From Chara braunii (lineage: Eukaryota; Streptophyta; Charophyceae; Charales; Characeae): DNA of 25,562 nucleotides. The notes below the pieces were generated by a model. That model did not search any database, had not been told where the DNA came from, and saw only the letters and a program-made list of their open reading frames with translations. Every line of letters begins with the position of its first letter. Position 1 is the first letter of the stretch. A program made the position numbers and the translations under genes. The stretch lies in the NCBI GenBank assembly GCA_003427395.1, contig BFEA01001208.1, positions 28,592 through 54,153 of the forward strand, given 5' to 3'. Shown one piece after another: positions 17,065 through 25,562 of the stretch.

Positions 17065-18372
17065 ATATTTTTCTTCTTTGAAGAATATGATGAAAATTAT
17101 CAAGAGATTGGCAAGAAGATGGAAACAGAGCAGTTAAAAGAATATTATTGTAAAAATTCAAGGAAGAAATTCAGATTAAAGAGAGGACATCTTTTTGTGG
17201 ATAGTAAGGGAGGTCTGCCTCCTCTAAAAGTGGTCTGTGGTAAAGAGAGACAGTTAGAGATAATCACTGCTCTACATGAGGGGGTTGCCGGTGGCCACAG
17301 GGCTGCTGAGGCAACCTACTCCAAGACTGTCAAACTCTACTTTTGGCCTGGCATGAGAAACATGATTTTCAGATACTGTAAATCATGTGTCTTATGTCAA
17401 AAGAGATCTACCATAAGAATGATTGAGCCCCTGTTCCCTACGATCCTGGTAGAGTCAGGTAGTAGAGTTCATCTGGATCTCATCACTATGCCTCCAGGCA
17501 AGGGTGGGATGAGATACATACTAAACATGAGAGATAATTTCTCTGGATACGTTGGGGCAAAAACTCTGAAAAGGAAGACAGCCGAGCAAGTGGATGATTG
17601 GATAGAGGAAGTCTATCTCAGGTATCCTTTTATCAGAGAATTTGTCTCAGACGGAGGATCAGAATTCAGAAATGAGGTTGTCAGAAGAATTACACTCAGA
17701 TTAGGTGTCAGAATTCAGTATGTGACTACTTACCATCCTCAAGCGAATGCAGCTGTTGAAAGAGGCCACAAAACTCTAAAAGTTTCATTGGCCAAGTGGT
17801 GTAAAGGGAAACTTAGTAACTGGTCAAGGGTGTTAAAAGTTTCTGTATATGCTGATAATATCACAGTCAAGAGAACTACTGGTTATGCACCTTTTACACT
17901 GTGGTATGACCGTTACGCTATACTACCAATAGAGAATATTGTTAAGATATGGTCAAATCAAGAAAGTGACAGGGATTATTCTATTTCAGAACTCCTTCAG
18001 ATCAGAATGAGACAGATATCTGAAGTCGATCAGGCTGTAATAGATGCAGCAGAGAGAATGACATCCAGTAGACTATCGTACCAAGAAAGGTAGAAAAAAT
18101 ATATATATATAAGAAAAGAGAAATTGAAGATTGAGGATGTTGTCCTTCTGTTTGATAGTTCCCTTGAGACACAATGGAGTAAAAGGTAGAAGCCTAGATG
18201 GCTTAGTCCTTAAAGAATCACAGGGGAAGCAAAGGGCAAAGTTTATGAGATCTCAGAAATTGACGGATCCAGGGTTCATGATATGGTATTTGGGTCAAGA
18301 CTCCGTAAGTTCATCTTCAGAGACCCTAACTTGATCCCTACAGGCTACAGTGACTCCGAGGAGAGGAAATAG
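17065..18372 (+). pseudogene. Integrase with zinc finger, DD35E core and broken C-terminal domain
   Basis: Frame 1. The HHCC zinc-binding domain spans LHEGVAGGH to CKSCVLCQ (about 17272-17400). The catalytic core has Asp in HLDLI (17476-17478), Asp in VSDGG (17650-17652) and Glu in AVERGH (17758-17760), with exactly 35 residues between the last two, the DD35E spacing. So the core that joins cDNA to the genome looks intact. The frame stops at TAG 18091-18093 but carries on as a C-terminal domain: VVLLFDSS, KPRWLSP, VYEISEIDGS, LRKFIF, with stops TAG 18187-18189 and TAA 18211-18213. The latter falls where a GPY/F-type Tyr is expected. The end is TAG 18370-18372. No chromodomain is seen. Confidence 0.9.
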
Positions 18373-18780
18373 AAGTCAACCATCCAAGTAAGAGAACGGT
18401 CATAGAGGACTGAGAAAGAGTACAGTAAGACATTGAGACAGTGAGACTCAGTTATCAGCAGACAGTGATCATTCTTGCATAGTCAATTCAACATTTCAAT
18501 TCTAGTACTTCAGTTTCAGTACTTCAGTTTCAGCATCTCTGTTTCAATACTCCAGTTTTCAGCAAATCATTTCATTATCTATTTCAGTAAACAACTAAGT
18601 TAATGAGATTATGTCTTTCATGTAGTGTTGCAGTCATTCCATGAGTGTCAAACCCTGAGAGTGGGGAGTAACTGTGAGTACAGTTCTGGGAGCTTTGACA
18701 CAGTGTCAAAATCTGAGAAACTCATGGCTGTGGCACATCAAATGATATGAGCAGTATTATTCTTATCACGAAAAGAAAGC
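18373..18780 (+). other. Start of the 3' trailer with TCAG-type repeats
   Basis: Non-coding. At 18440-18600 units such as AGTACTTCAGTTTC repeat directly, followed by looser TTTCAG units, echoing the array at 9353-9425. Around 18640-18720 GAGTGTCAAACCCTGAGA and CAGTGTCAAAATCTGAGA form a short direct repeat. Confidence 0.5.
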
Positions 18781-18786
18781 ATGATG

Positions 18787-18980
18787 GGCATAAAGAAGTT
18801 CAGTTCTGCCTGAATGAAAGTTATCAGCAGAAGGACTTCGTGTCTCTGACTAAGTTGTCCATTCAAGAGATTCAGATGAAGGCAGGCATAAAGAAGTTCA
18901 ACTTTACTTGACTAAGAGTGATCAGTAGAGGAACTTCGTGCTTTTTGGCTAAGGGTCTGTCTTCACTCAGATGAGGGAAG
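18787..18980 (+). repeat. 98-bp tandem duplication, diverged
   Basis: GGCATAAAGAAGTTCA begins at 18787 and again at 18885. Each is followed by similar sequence containing GATCAG or ATCAGCAG, then GGAACTTCGTG or GGACTTCGTG, then a CTAAG block and TCAGATGA. Two copies, clearly diverged. Confidence 0.65.
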
Positions 18981-19830
18981 GGACCTCTCTAAGATCAGAG
19001 TTTCAGCATTTCCTTGAGATTGACGGGACGTCTCTTGGAAAAAGAAATCCCAGTCAAGGGAAGGGACCTCTCTGGGGCTAGAACTAAGTTTTTTTTGCTT
19101 GTGACTGAAGGGAGGTCTCTTGCAAACTCTTAGTGTTGGCTAGTATGTTATTGTTCAGTGCCTCTTGAGACCGAAGGGACGTCTGTCGAGAAATATTTGT
19201 CCTGTTGTGGGGGCATGAGCAGTTTGCTTGTGGGGATATGATACGCTTGCCTGACTGTATGTGCCTGGGGGTCTTCTTCTCTAACCGAGGGATGCGTTGA
19301 TTGTCGGGGTCAGCCAGAGCCTTACCGCAGTAGGCTGCAATCTGGTGGGGTCAGCGGGTCCCCGACGCAAGTGTTGAATTCCGTAGTCAGCTGAGGCTAA
19401 GACTCCGGGAGTCTGGCTTATGAGGTTGAGAGGGGTTGGCTGGAACCCTACAACAGTCAGAGGATGCAATCCAGTGAGGTTAGCCAGAGCCTGGAACTGT
19501 GGTTGGACCGGGTCCCACGTTCAGAAGTCTGGGTGGGGTAACCAGCGCCCTTGGCAAAAAACTGGTAGGTGAGCCGGTCCCTGACNGCAGTGGTCAAATC
19601 CGGGTTCGAGACAGTTTGACTGACGGGACGTCTACTGTCATAGGGTGGNCAGACCTGCTATAGTCTGGGTATCCTGGCGAGAGTGCCAAAGGGCTGNCAT
19701 ACTCGAGTAGTGGGTATGATTGGTTCTGACCTGGAGGCAGGTCGAANGGGCTGTCAAGACAAATGGTNTGACTAGTCCTNGCCTGAGGCGGGCCGAATGA
19801 GGTATGTCAGATTGACGGGACGTCTGACAT
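18980..19830 (+). repeat. Repeated GGGACGTCT motif in the 3' trailer
   Basis: Copies near 18980 (GGGACCTCTCT), 19020 (TTGACGGGACGTCTCTT), 19061 (AGGGACCTCTCT), 19104 (ACTGAAGGGAGGTCTCTT), 19169 (GACCGAAGGGACGTCTG), 19617 (TTTGACTGACGGGACGTCTA) and 19810 (GATTGACGGGACGTCTGA). The core is GA(C/A)GGGACGTCT. Between 19290 and 19560 there is a second loose repeat (GGGGTCAGCCAGAGCC against GAGGTTAGCCAGAGCC). No ORF spans the region. Confidence 0.65.
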
Positions 19831-19864
19831 TCCTGGTCAGTGGTGGGCCGAAACCAAGGCAATC

Positions 19865-19925
19865 AATAAATCCTGGGTATGAAGAATTGTTATGTATTAA
19901 TTATTAATTATTATTTATTATTTTT
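19865..19925. other. AT-rich tract
   Basis: Nearly pure A/T with TTATTAATTATTATTTATT separates the G-rich motif block from the downstream tandem repeats. No ORF. Confidence 0.6.
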
Positions 19926-20052
19926 ATGAGTTCTTATTTTAATTTGTTAATGATTGACTGCTGGTTGTCAGAGGGTCTTCTTGCTGGGGTATGGTTGTTG
20001 TCTGTGGGACTTGCTGGTTTTTGCAGGTATGCAAATACTTATCTGAAGTTCC

Positions 20053-20230
20053 CAGACCAGAGAACAGAAAAAAGGGTTTGGTATCCCCTCCCTTTTTATC
20101 TGAGGAGTTGAGGAGACGCCTCACTCAGACCAGAGAAAGAAAACAAGGGTTTGGTATCCCCATCAGGTGCTCGAGAAGCTGAGGAGACGCTTCACTTAGA
20201 TCAGGGAACAGAAAAGAGGGTTTTGTATAC
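20053..20230 (+). repeat. Tandem repeat of about 73 bp, two and a half copies
   Basis: Units start CAGACCAGAGAA (20053), CAGACCAGAGAA (20126) and TAGATCAGGGAA (about 20198). Each continues with a purine run, AGGGTTTGGTAT (or AGGGTTTTGTAT), and the first two continue to GAGGAGACGC. The period is 72-73 bases. Small ORFs through it are repeat artefacts. Confidence 0.75.
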
Positions 20231-20310
20231 GTTATTCCCAACATGGCAGATAGAGTGAGTACCCTCGTTGCTGGGGCCATCCTTGACATAGATGCCTGAT
20301 CAAGAGCTGA

Positions 20311-20786
20311 GGTAACCTCCATGTGAAAAGGTCAACAGTTGAGCAAGTCAAACAAGCAGACAAAATCCTTCTTAAAGATTTATTGGGTGGCCGGCAAGCG
20401 CCCTGGTTCACAAGGAACCGACGTCCCTGGCCCAAGGAAGCCAAACTCTCAAGCCTGGGACGCTATAAAGTGGACGGGAATGAGAATTTTGTGAGCCAGA
20501 AATCAGATTTAAAAGGCAATGAAGAAGTCACACTTATATAGGACGTAAAAGACAGCCATGAGTTCGAGCTGGAAAAGGAAGAGAAGGAAGAAAATCCTGA
20601 AAAGAATACAGTGACTGGGGTGATGAGGAGAGGAGACAGTGCATGGAACAGCAGGAGGCGGAGCGGGCACTATAGCCTTGCTTACGGCAGGAGTGGAAGG
20701 AGCTCTGGAAATATAAGGAGGAGAAGAAGCGATGGGTGTACCATATCGGGCATCAAATCTTTTACGAAGGAATTCCATCCTATTAA
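20311..20786 (+). pseudogene. Broken ORF in the env position, unidentified
   Basis: Frame 1 is open from 20311 to TAG 20539-20541 (VEQVKQADKILLKDLLGGRQ, then PWFTRNRRPWPKEAKL). It continues with an acidic stretch (FELEKEEKEENPEK) to about 20600. The more protein-like continuation is then in frame 3: EYSDWGDEERRQCMEQQ, a TAG at 20673-20675, then LRQEWKELWKYKEEKKRWVYHIGHQ and FYEGIPSY to TAA 20784-20786. So I see one gene-like region with two stops and one frameshift. It is charged and Trp-rich with no membrane segment, so it does not look like an envelope. An ATG at 20243 starts only 18 codons in a third frame. Function is unknown. Confidence 0.45.
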
Positions 20787-20864
20787 GGGATGAAGTTCTT
20801 TCATACCACCCCGCTAACGGGTAGCGAGGGTATGGCCTTGGGCGGCTATAGCCTCATGGCTCCT

Positions 20865-20957
20865 CCTCTTCCTCCTCCTCCGAACTATAATCTCGCCGTG
20901 CCCTGGCCGACGGCTCCTCTTTAGCCTTCCCTCCTCTTCCTCCCCTTCCTCTACCCT
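20865..20957 (+). other. Polypyrimidine tract followed by purine-rich DNA
   Basis: CTCC/TTCC-type pyrimidine blocks (CTCCTCCTCTTCCTCCTCCT and a second block near 20915-20955) are followed, from about 20975 to 21300, by A/G-rich sequence with recurring (A/G)CGCAAAG or GCTAAGAGAAGAG words. No ORF of note. Confidence 0.55.
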
Positions 20958-21401
20958 GTCCACGACATGCTTCAGGCATGACAAAAGGTGAGAGAACAAT
21001 TAAGATAGGGACAGGAAACAGGGAAGTAGTGCAAAAGGTTATAGTAAAAAAAGAGTGAGTGGGAAACACACAAAGAGCAAAGAAAACGAGCTGAGAAAAG
21101 AAAGCTTAGCGTTAAAGGAGAACGCAAACGCTAAGAGAAGAGATTAGCACAAAGAAAGAGACCTAGCGCAAAGAGAGATGGCCTGCGCGGAGAGAGGGGA
21201 CGGACACTTGGGGAGAAGATGTAACGCAAAGAAGGAAGAAGTGCCCAGAAAAGTACGAGCTCTATGAGAAAGGTGAAGAATCTGCTGGGGCAAAAATGGT
21301 AGTGCGGAAATCGCCTCAAGTTGCAATGGAAATGAGCGAGAGCAATATTAGGTTACGCTGTTTTATATCGAAATTTCTCGTTTCGACCCAACGGGGACGC
21401 T

Positions 21402-21420
21402 GGGTGGGGGTTTGGTATTA
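21402..21420 (+). promoter_or_regulatory. Possible polypurine-tract region before the 3' LTR
   Basis: The G-rich run GGGTGGGGG lies just upstream of the 3' LTR, where the plus-strand primer is expected, but it is followed by TTTGGTATTA and is not a clean polypurine tract. Confidence 0.25.
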
Positions 21421-22864
21421 TGTCGGAGGGCACGGTGTCCCGACCCTCCTGTGTACCAAGTCTCTGCATAGTACCAGTTTCCTGCTCTGGTACCTGGATC
21501 GTTTCTCAGCGTGGACAGGTCCCGGTGGCGTAGCCCTCGGCAAAAGGGGTGCGCCACAGGACTTCCATTGGTCCACGCAGGCTCGGCGCCCTGTTGTACA
21601 GCAGAGCACAACCGGCCTGTGGCCGTGGTAGCCGTCGGGTTCTCCCTGGGACGCGAAAGTAAGGGGATAGGCGCTGTCTTTTCTATTATGCACCAAGCAC
21701 CTCTCTACAGGGTTATGGATCCGGTGCATGACACTGGTAACAGTCAGAGAAACAGAAGGCTAAAGCAAAAAGCAGCAAGAAAAGAAAAATGGAAAAGAAA
21801 ACAAGGGTCTAATTCTGACACGTTTGGACTACTAGCTTTAGTTCGGGGGAAATCTGATGACCTCTAATCCCGGTTACCGTTGCGTTTTACTCTATTATTA
21901 TTATTATTATTATTTGTTGTTGTTATTGTTATCCCTTTTCCGCTTTCCTTGATTGGCCTGTTGTTTCGTAGGGAAGCCAACAGGACCAGACTCTGAGTTC
22001 GGGAGGTGGTATTGCGGTCTAGGCAGGCCCAACCCTTCGAATATCGTCTGTACCGGGTCCGCGCGTCTAAGGCTCCGCTCGGTAGGACCCCAGTAGCTGT
22101 ACCGCAGGGCAGATACAGTCGGCCTGAAAAAGGGAAGTGTGAAAAAGAAAGAAAAAGAGTTAAGGATAAAAATTGTGCGTGGATCTGCAACGCTATTCAG
22201 GTGAAGCTGTGGCGCGAAGGAAACTTGAAGCGCCGTCCTTTCTTTCACATTGATTGTCATTATTATTACTATTATTATTATTATTATTATTATTATTATC
22301 GGTATTATTACTAATTTTTCCTATTTCCAGTTTTCCGCCCGTCGGTCTGTCATCTCACGGAAAGGCCAACGGTTCGTATTTCGAACTCGGCGACCCATAG
22401 CCTAAGTAGGCCGACCCCACGTATACTGTCTGTGGGCCAGCTTTGAATTGGCGCAGTGCNGTANGANCCCAAAANGAGGGCGNCCCGCGGCCGCATTGGT
22501 ATGAGGAATATCACCCCTTGCATGGGGTCATAAACCCCCTCCTTGCCATNGAACNAGGGTNCCCATCAGGGGTAGCGTTCTGGTGTTTTTAATGGGAAGG
22601 AAATAGGTGGTCGGTATCCCGTTATGGGACCGCCTCATCGCCGCTGTTGGTCAGTAGTAGCGTCGCGGAGTCCTGAAGGTGACAGTAGCAAGAGGTCTAG
22701 TCTGTACTACGACCGTTGAGCTATGAATCCTGACTCTTCAAAAAGAAAATTTGTTTGAGAATATACGTATTTTATTTTATTTTATTTATTTTATTTATTT
22801 ATTTATTTATTTTATATACACTTAATTTTCTTCAGCACGCCGGGATCGTGGCTCTTCTAAATTC

Positions 22865-22872
22865 TATAAAAG
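22865..22872 (+). promoter_or_regulatory. TATA box of the 3' LTR
   Basis: TATAAAAG, identical to the 5' LTR copy and in the same surroundings (AAATTCTATAAAAGAGGGAG). In this LTR it could drive transcription out into flanking DNA. Confidence 0.55.
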
Positions 22873-23173
22873 AGGGAGCCCTTGGGTCTCCTGGCAGGCG
22901 AGTGAGGCTGTCGTGCTGCGAGTAGGGTGGTGGCTCGTTGAGGTCCTTGGTTTGTTGATGGATCTGAGTCTGGTTAGCCATCACCCGCTCACAGGGTATG
23001 AGTGTGGGCGGAGCGTTAGTGTTGGCTATCTGGCAACCAGTTAAAGGGCATCAGCTGGCTACCTCGTTGTGCTGGCGCAACTAGCTTGAGACCGAGAAGT
23101 CAGGAGTAGTGGGTGTCTGTGCAAACCGAGTGCCTATTTCTGGAGACAAGACTGTCTATTCTGAGCCAAAACC

Positions 23174-23695
23174 ATGACGTTGCACGGATATAGACCTGGG
23201 TACTAGTATCACCAGGCCCGCTGGAAACCTGTGTACGGGGAAGGGCCCTGGATTACCGTCATACTCAATTATGACGATGGAGATGAGCTGGTAATGAAGA
23301 TCAACGTGGAGGGAGCAAGAGAGGGGGAGATGCGGACTAACTCGAAGTTACAGGACGCGATTTCGGAGGCAAGAGACCGGGCTGAGAGACGTTGCAGGCN
23401 GGATGGAGTGACGACAAGGCTACGGATAATAGTGGCCTATCACGAGACAGAGACTTCGATGGACACAGCAGACCTGGAACAGATCCACCGGGACAGGGAC
23501 TCGGGAGGGGAAAGTNAGATGAGNNACTCANATNGGGAGATGGATCTCAGGTCCTGGAATAGNCCTGGGGAGATCCAGNAGCATCACCGGGCGGCAGACC
23601 TAGTGGAAGGAGGACNCGAGGCCAGCTCCCGTCAGTTGACGTCCAGAGGCCGCNGAACGGGAGAGAGACAAGGCAGAGGGAAAGGACGCGTGTGA
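23174..23695 (+). pseudogene. LTR-encoded ORF (right copy), nonsense at codon 11
   Basis: The counterpart of the ORF at 4165. ATG 23174 is followed at codon 11 by TAG (23204-23206), where the left LTR has TGG (Trp). After that the frame is open to TGA 23693-23695, because the codon that is TGA in the left LTR is GGA here. Most differences from the left copy in the shared part change the amino acid (for example Ser to Tyr, Gly to Asp, Leu to Ser), as expected for copies drifting after insertion. Seven or so undetermined residues lie in the C-terminal half. The two copies together indicate an originally uninterrupted frame of about 173 codons. Confidence 0.6.
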
Positions 23696-23798
23696 GAGCG
23701 CGGTGGCCAGAGGTCAANAGAGAGGGTGACTGGCAAGCGCGAGACATTACGTGGACAGGNTGTANGTGGCAAGACCGGTAGAGCAAGAAGACCGTTGG

Positions 23799-23889
23799 TG
23801 AGAGGTGTGAGGAGGTGTGAGTGGTACGCTAGACACATGGGTGGTGAGAGGTGTGAGGAGGTATGAGCGGTACGCTAGACACATGGGTT
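23799..23889 (+). repeat. 46-bp tandem duplication private to the 3' LTR
   Basis: GGTGAGAGGTGTGAGGAGGT to ACACATGGGT occurs twice in succession here but once in the 5' LTR (about 4791-4832). It arose after the two LTRs separated, or in a template with gene conversion. Confidence 0.75.
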
Positions 23890-24799
23890 GCAATTTGATA
23901 GAGAGGGATGTGAGCAGTCGACGAGAGAGAGAGAGAGAGAGAGGTAGTTAAGAGACCATCGACAGTTGTCAGACAGAAGGGGAAGCAAGTGGGCTCTTAG
24001 TGCAGAATAGTGCATGAGGTCGTGATTGGTGTATTCAGTTTGCACTTGGCACGTTCGCGCGAGAGGTAAAAAGCACAAGTGCGACTTGCGAGTGATGGGG
24101 TGGACAACGCTCAATTTTCTTGTTTGTGCGCGTGCGAGAGGGAACGAGGCNGGTTTGCGGAGCGTGACTGACGTCAACCTTTTCCGTACAAGCCTGCACG
24201 ACATTTTGTTTAGGCCTCGAAAGACTGAGGGGTAGAAGAGANGCGACANCTAGGGGAGACAAGTGAAAGAGACTGAGCCTAAGGCAGTCTGCTTGCTACT
24301 CATGATCAGACGGGGCGTACTTCTGCGGGGAGAGTAATGACGGACCAACGAGAGGGAGGTGCATCTCGCTTCTTGGAGAATGGGGTTTCCTTGCTGACAG
24401 TTGTCTGTCCCGCTCCCCTCATGTGACTTTCAGCCTGCGAAGANGANNNCAATCAAGGATCATCAATGCTTTTCTTCAANGATCATCTTNGCTGAGTCCT
24501 CAGATAAGACAACGGTTATTGCAAAATGATCNCTTATTTCTCTTGCAAAGTNTANTGTCNCTNTCANCTCGCTNAATTAGTAAGAATGANNGTTATTGGC
24601 TAACTACNCAGCNTTGTGACAGTGAGTCAGGTCCTNGGTGGACTGTATAAGCGTATAAATAATGGAGGNCCAGCACATTGAGGGCTAGTTTAAAAGTTTT
24701 AGTGACACANNANTTGAATATACANGGGTTGACATGATCGTACGCTGNCCATTCGAAAGTACCACTTGCATTGAGCCGCTTATCTNATTATTTTGCANA

Positions 24800-24805
24800 A
24801 ATAAA
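24800..24805 (+). terminator. Candidate polyadenylation signal in the 3' LTR
   Basis: AATAAA in GCANAAATAAAGAGG, equivalent to 5741-5746. It would end the genomic transcript that starts in the 5' LTR. Confidence 0.35.
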
Positions 24806-25180
24806 GAGGNANGTAATTTTCATGTTCATGCGTCCATACCCTTCTGTGGACAGACAAAGGCTGCAAATTCGACTTGGAACTATGATGTCGTCACATTGCG
24901 TGACTGTACAGTTCTGATTACTTGAGTGATTGCACAACGTGACCATANTGTCTAACTGCTCGGNGTCATTGCATTGTGTGNCCNCACAGTGCTGATCGCN
25001 NCGTGTTACAACGTCATACNACTACTTTATGCATGACTGCATAATTGAACGTCTGCTCGGGTTACGCGAAATGGTCCGCTTGAATGCTCATTTGCAGTCG
25101 TATGCCTTCGCGCGTGACATGAGGGGGATTGGGTACTTGACCGTATAAACCTGCATGTGACCGTGTGAGTAGAAGAATGC

Positions 25181-25411
25181 ATGCTCGAGTGTTCCTTTTT
25201 CTTGGTGGGTTCGGTGAGGGAAAATTTGATATCTGTCGAATGTACCAGCTTGCTTTTCACTCCCAGAGTACTTCGCATGTCAAATGTGGTACGGAGGCTA
25301 CAGCCTTTTGATTTTTGTCTATACCTTAATGTCGGATGTATGGAGAAGAGAAAAGCAATGTTGAGAAGGATTTCTTATGTCCTCGCTAAGTACCTATTTG
25401 ATGGTGACTAA
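25181..25411 (+). CDS. Small ORF near the 3' end of the 3' LTR, doubtful
   Basis: A 76-codon frame, the counterpart of 6122-6352, with six amino-acid replacements and no stop. Equal numbers of silent and replacement changes give no strong sign of selection. Confidence 0.2.
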   Translation: MLECSFFLVGSVRENLISVECTSLLFTPRVLRMSNVVRRLQPFDFCLYLNVGCMEKRKAMLRRISYVLAKYLFDGD

Positions 25412-25562
25412 GGTACCCGGACCTGTTCGAGCTGGAGTAACCTTCAACTTGAAAGTCTGTGGAGTCTTAAATTCGTTCTTGCTAAAGCTCCTCCTACGCC
25501 TCCCCATTTACTGTTCTCGGAAGTTGTTGTTTTAGATAGCCATCTACGTAAGTTGACAACGG

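Larger units (their letters stand above)
2398..25558 (+). mobile_element. Giant Ty3/gypsy-type LTR retrotransposon (about 23.2 kb)
   Basis: Two direct repeats of about 4.1 kb (2398-6499 and 21421-25558) flank a 14.9-kb internal region encoding gag, aspartic protease, RT, RNase H and integrase in the Ty3/gypsy order, all on the + strand. The repeats start TGTC and end GACA, forming 4-bp terminal inverted repeats. ACGG lies just before the left repeat and just after the right one, which would be a 4-bp target-site duplication. However, ACGG also follows the left LTR inside the element, and the window ends at this point, so the right boundary is provisional. The size, long LTRs and extra ORFs before gag recall the plant Ogre group, but I see no specific kinship. 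Several stops and frameshifts suggest an inactive copy. Confidence 0.93.
21421..25558 (+). repeat. 3' long terminal repeat
   Basis: The partner of 2398-6499, starting TGTCGGAGGG and ending GACA four bases before the window end. Differences from the left copy include a shorter (ATT)n at about 22258-22300, (TTTTA)n-type repeats at 22769-22816 in place of (GTT)n-polyT, a 12-base insertion near 22386, loss of about 13 bases near 22172, and a 46-base tandem duplication at about 23799-23889. Many single Ns occur at 22460-22560, 23400-23770 and 24420-25020. Confidence 0.92.

Noticed and set aside
17761-18372. A chromodomain at the integrase C-terminus
   Set aside because: After the SH3/GPY-like region only a short acidic end (YSDSEERK) is present; no chromodomain aromatic cage could be recognised.
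20311-20786. An env gene
   Set aside because: No signal peptide, transmembrane segment or cysteine pattern in this or any other ORF between integrase and the 3' LTR.
1-25562. tRNA or rRNA genes
   Set aside because: I looked for T-loop and D-loop signatures and rRNA-like blocks; GGTTCGTATTTCGAAC in the LTR was the closest but has no matching arms.

Overview
This is a stretch of eukaryotic nuclear DNA dominated by one very large LTR retrotransposon of the Ty3/gypsy type. Abundant microsatellites, a TATA-box LTR promoter, candidate GT-AG introns and AATAAA signals all point to a eukaryote. The RNase H/integrase style and the low-complexity host DNA would fit an alga or other protist, but nothing in the window names the species. 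Scattered single Ns suggest a consensus built from several similar repeat copies.

Layout. Positions 1-2397 are flanking DNA: (TC)n, (GT)n and (AATC)n arrays, a CpG-rich degenerate repeat block and a small nested palindrome, with no convincing gene. From 2398 to 6499 lies a 4.1-kb direct repeat that begins TGTC and ends GACA. It recurs at 21421-25558, about 2-5% different in the stretches compared by eye. These are the two LTRs of an element of about 23.2 kb. Each LTR carries a TATAAAAG box, a downstream reading frame of about 173 codons (broken by a different nonsense change in each copy) and an AATAAA signal.

The internal region (6500-21420) has five parts. (1) A leader has a weak primer-binding-site candidate, a possible 56-nt intron and about 2 kb of degenerate CAG/ATCAG repeats. 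(2) A pre-gag block of at least eight small to mid-sized ORFs belongs to two paralogous, unrecognised families. Family I has four diverged copies (A-D, 9399-12357). Family II has two copies at 7725 and 9022 and two more (E, F) just before gag. (3) gag follows, with capsid-like helices and a CCHC knuckle. (4) Next come protease, RT, RNase H and integrase with most catalytic residues visible, broken by several stops and frameshifts. A T TTT TTA heptamer sits at the protease-to-RT junction. (5) A 3-kb trailer has more TCAG repeats, repeated GGGACGTCT motifs, tandem 98-bp and 73-bp repeats, a broken unidentified ORF and a pyrimidine tract before the 3' LTR.

Together, gag, protease, RT/RNase H and integrase would form the copy-and-paste machinery, driven from the LTR. 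The two accessory families and the LTR-encoded ORF have no function I can assign. The copy looks decayed rather than active: the protease reads DSR instead of DSG and at least five in-frame stops interrupt gag-pol.
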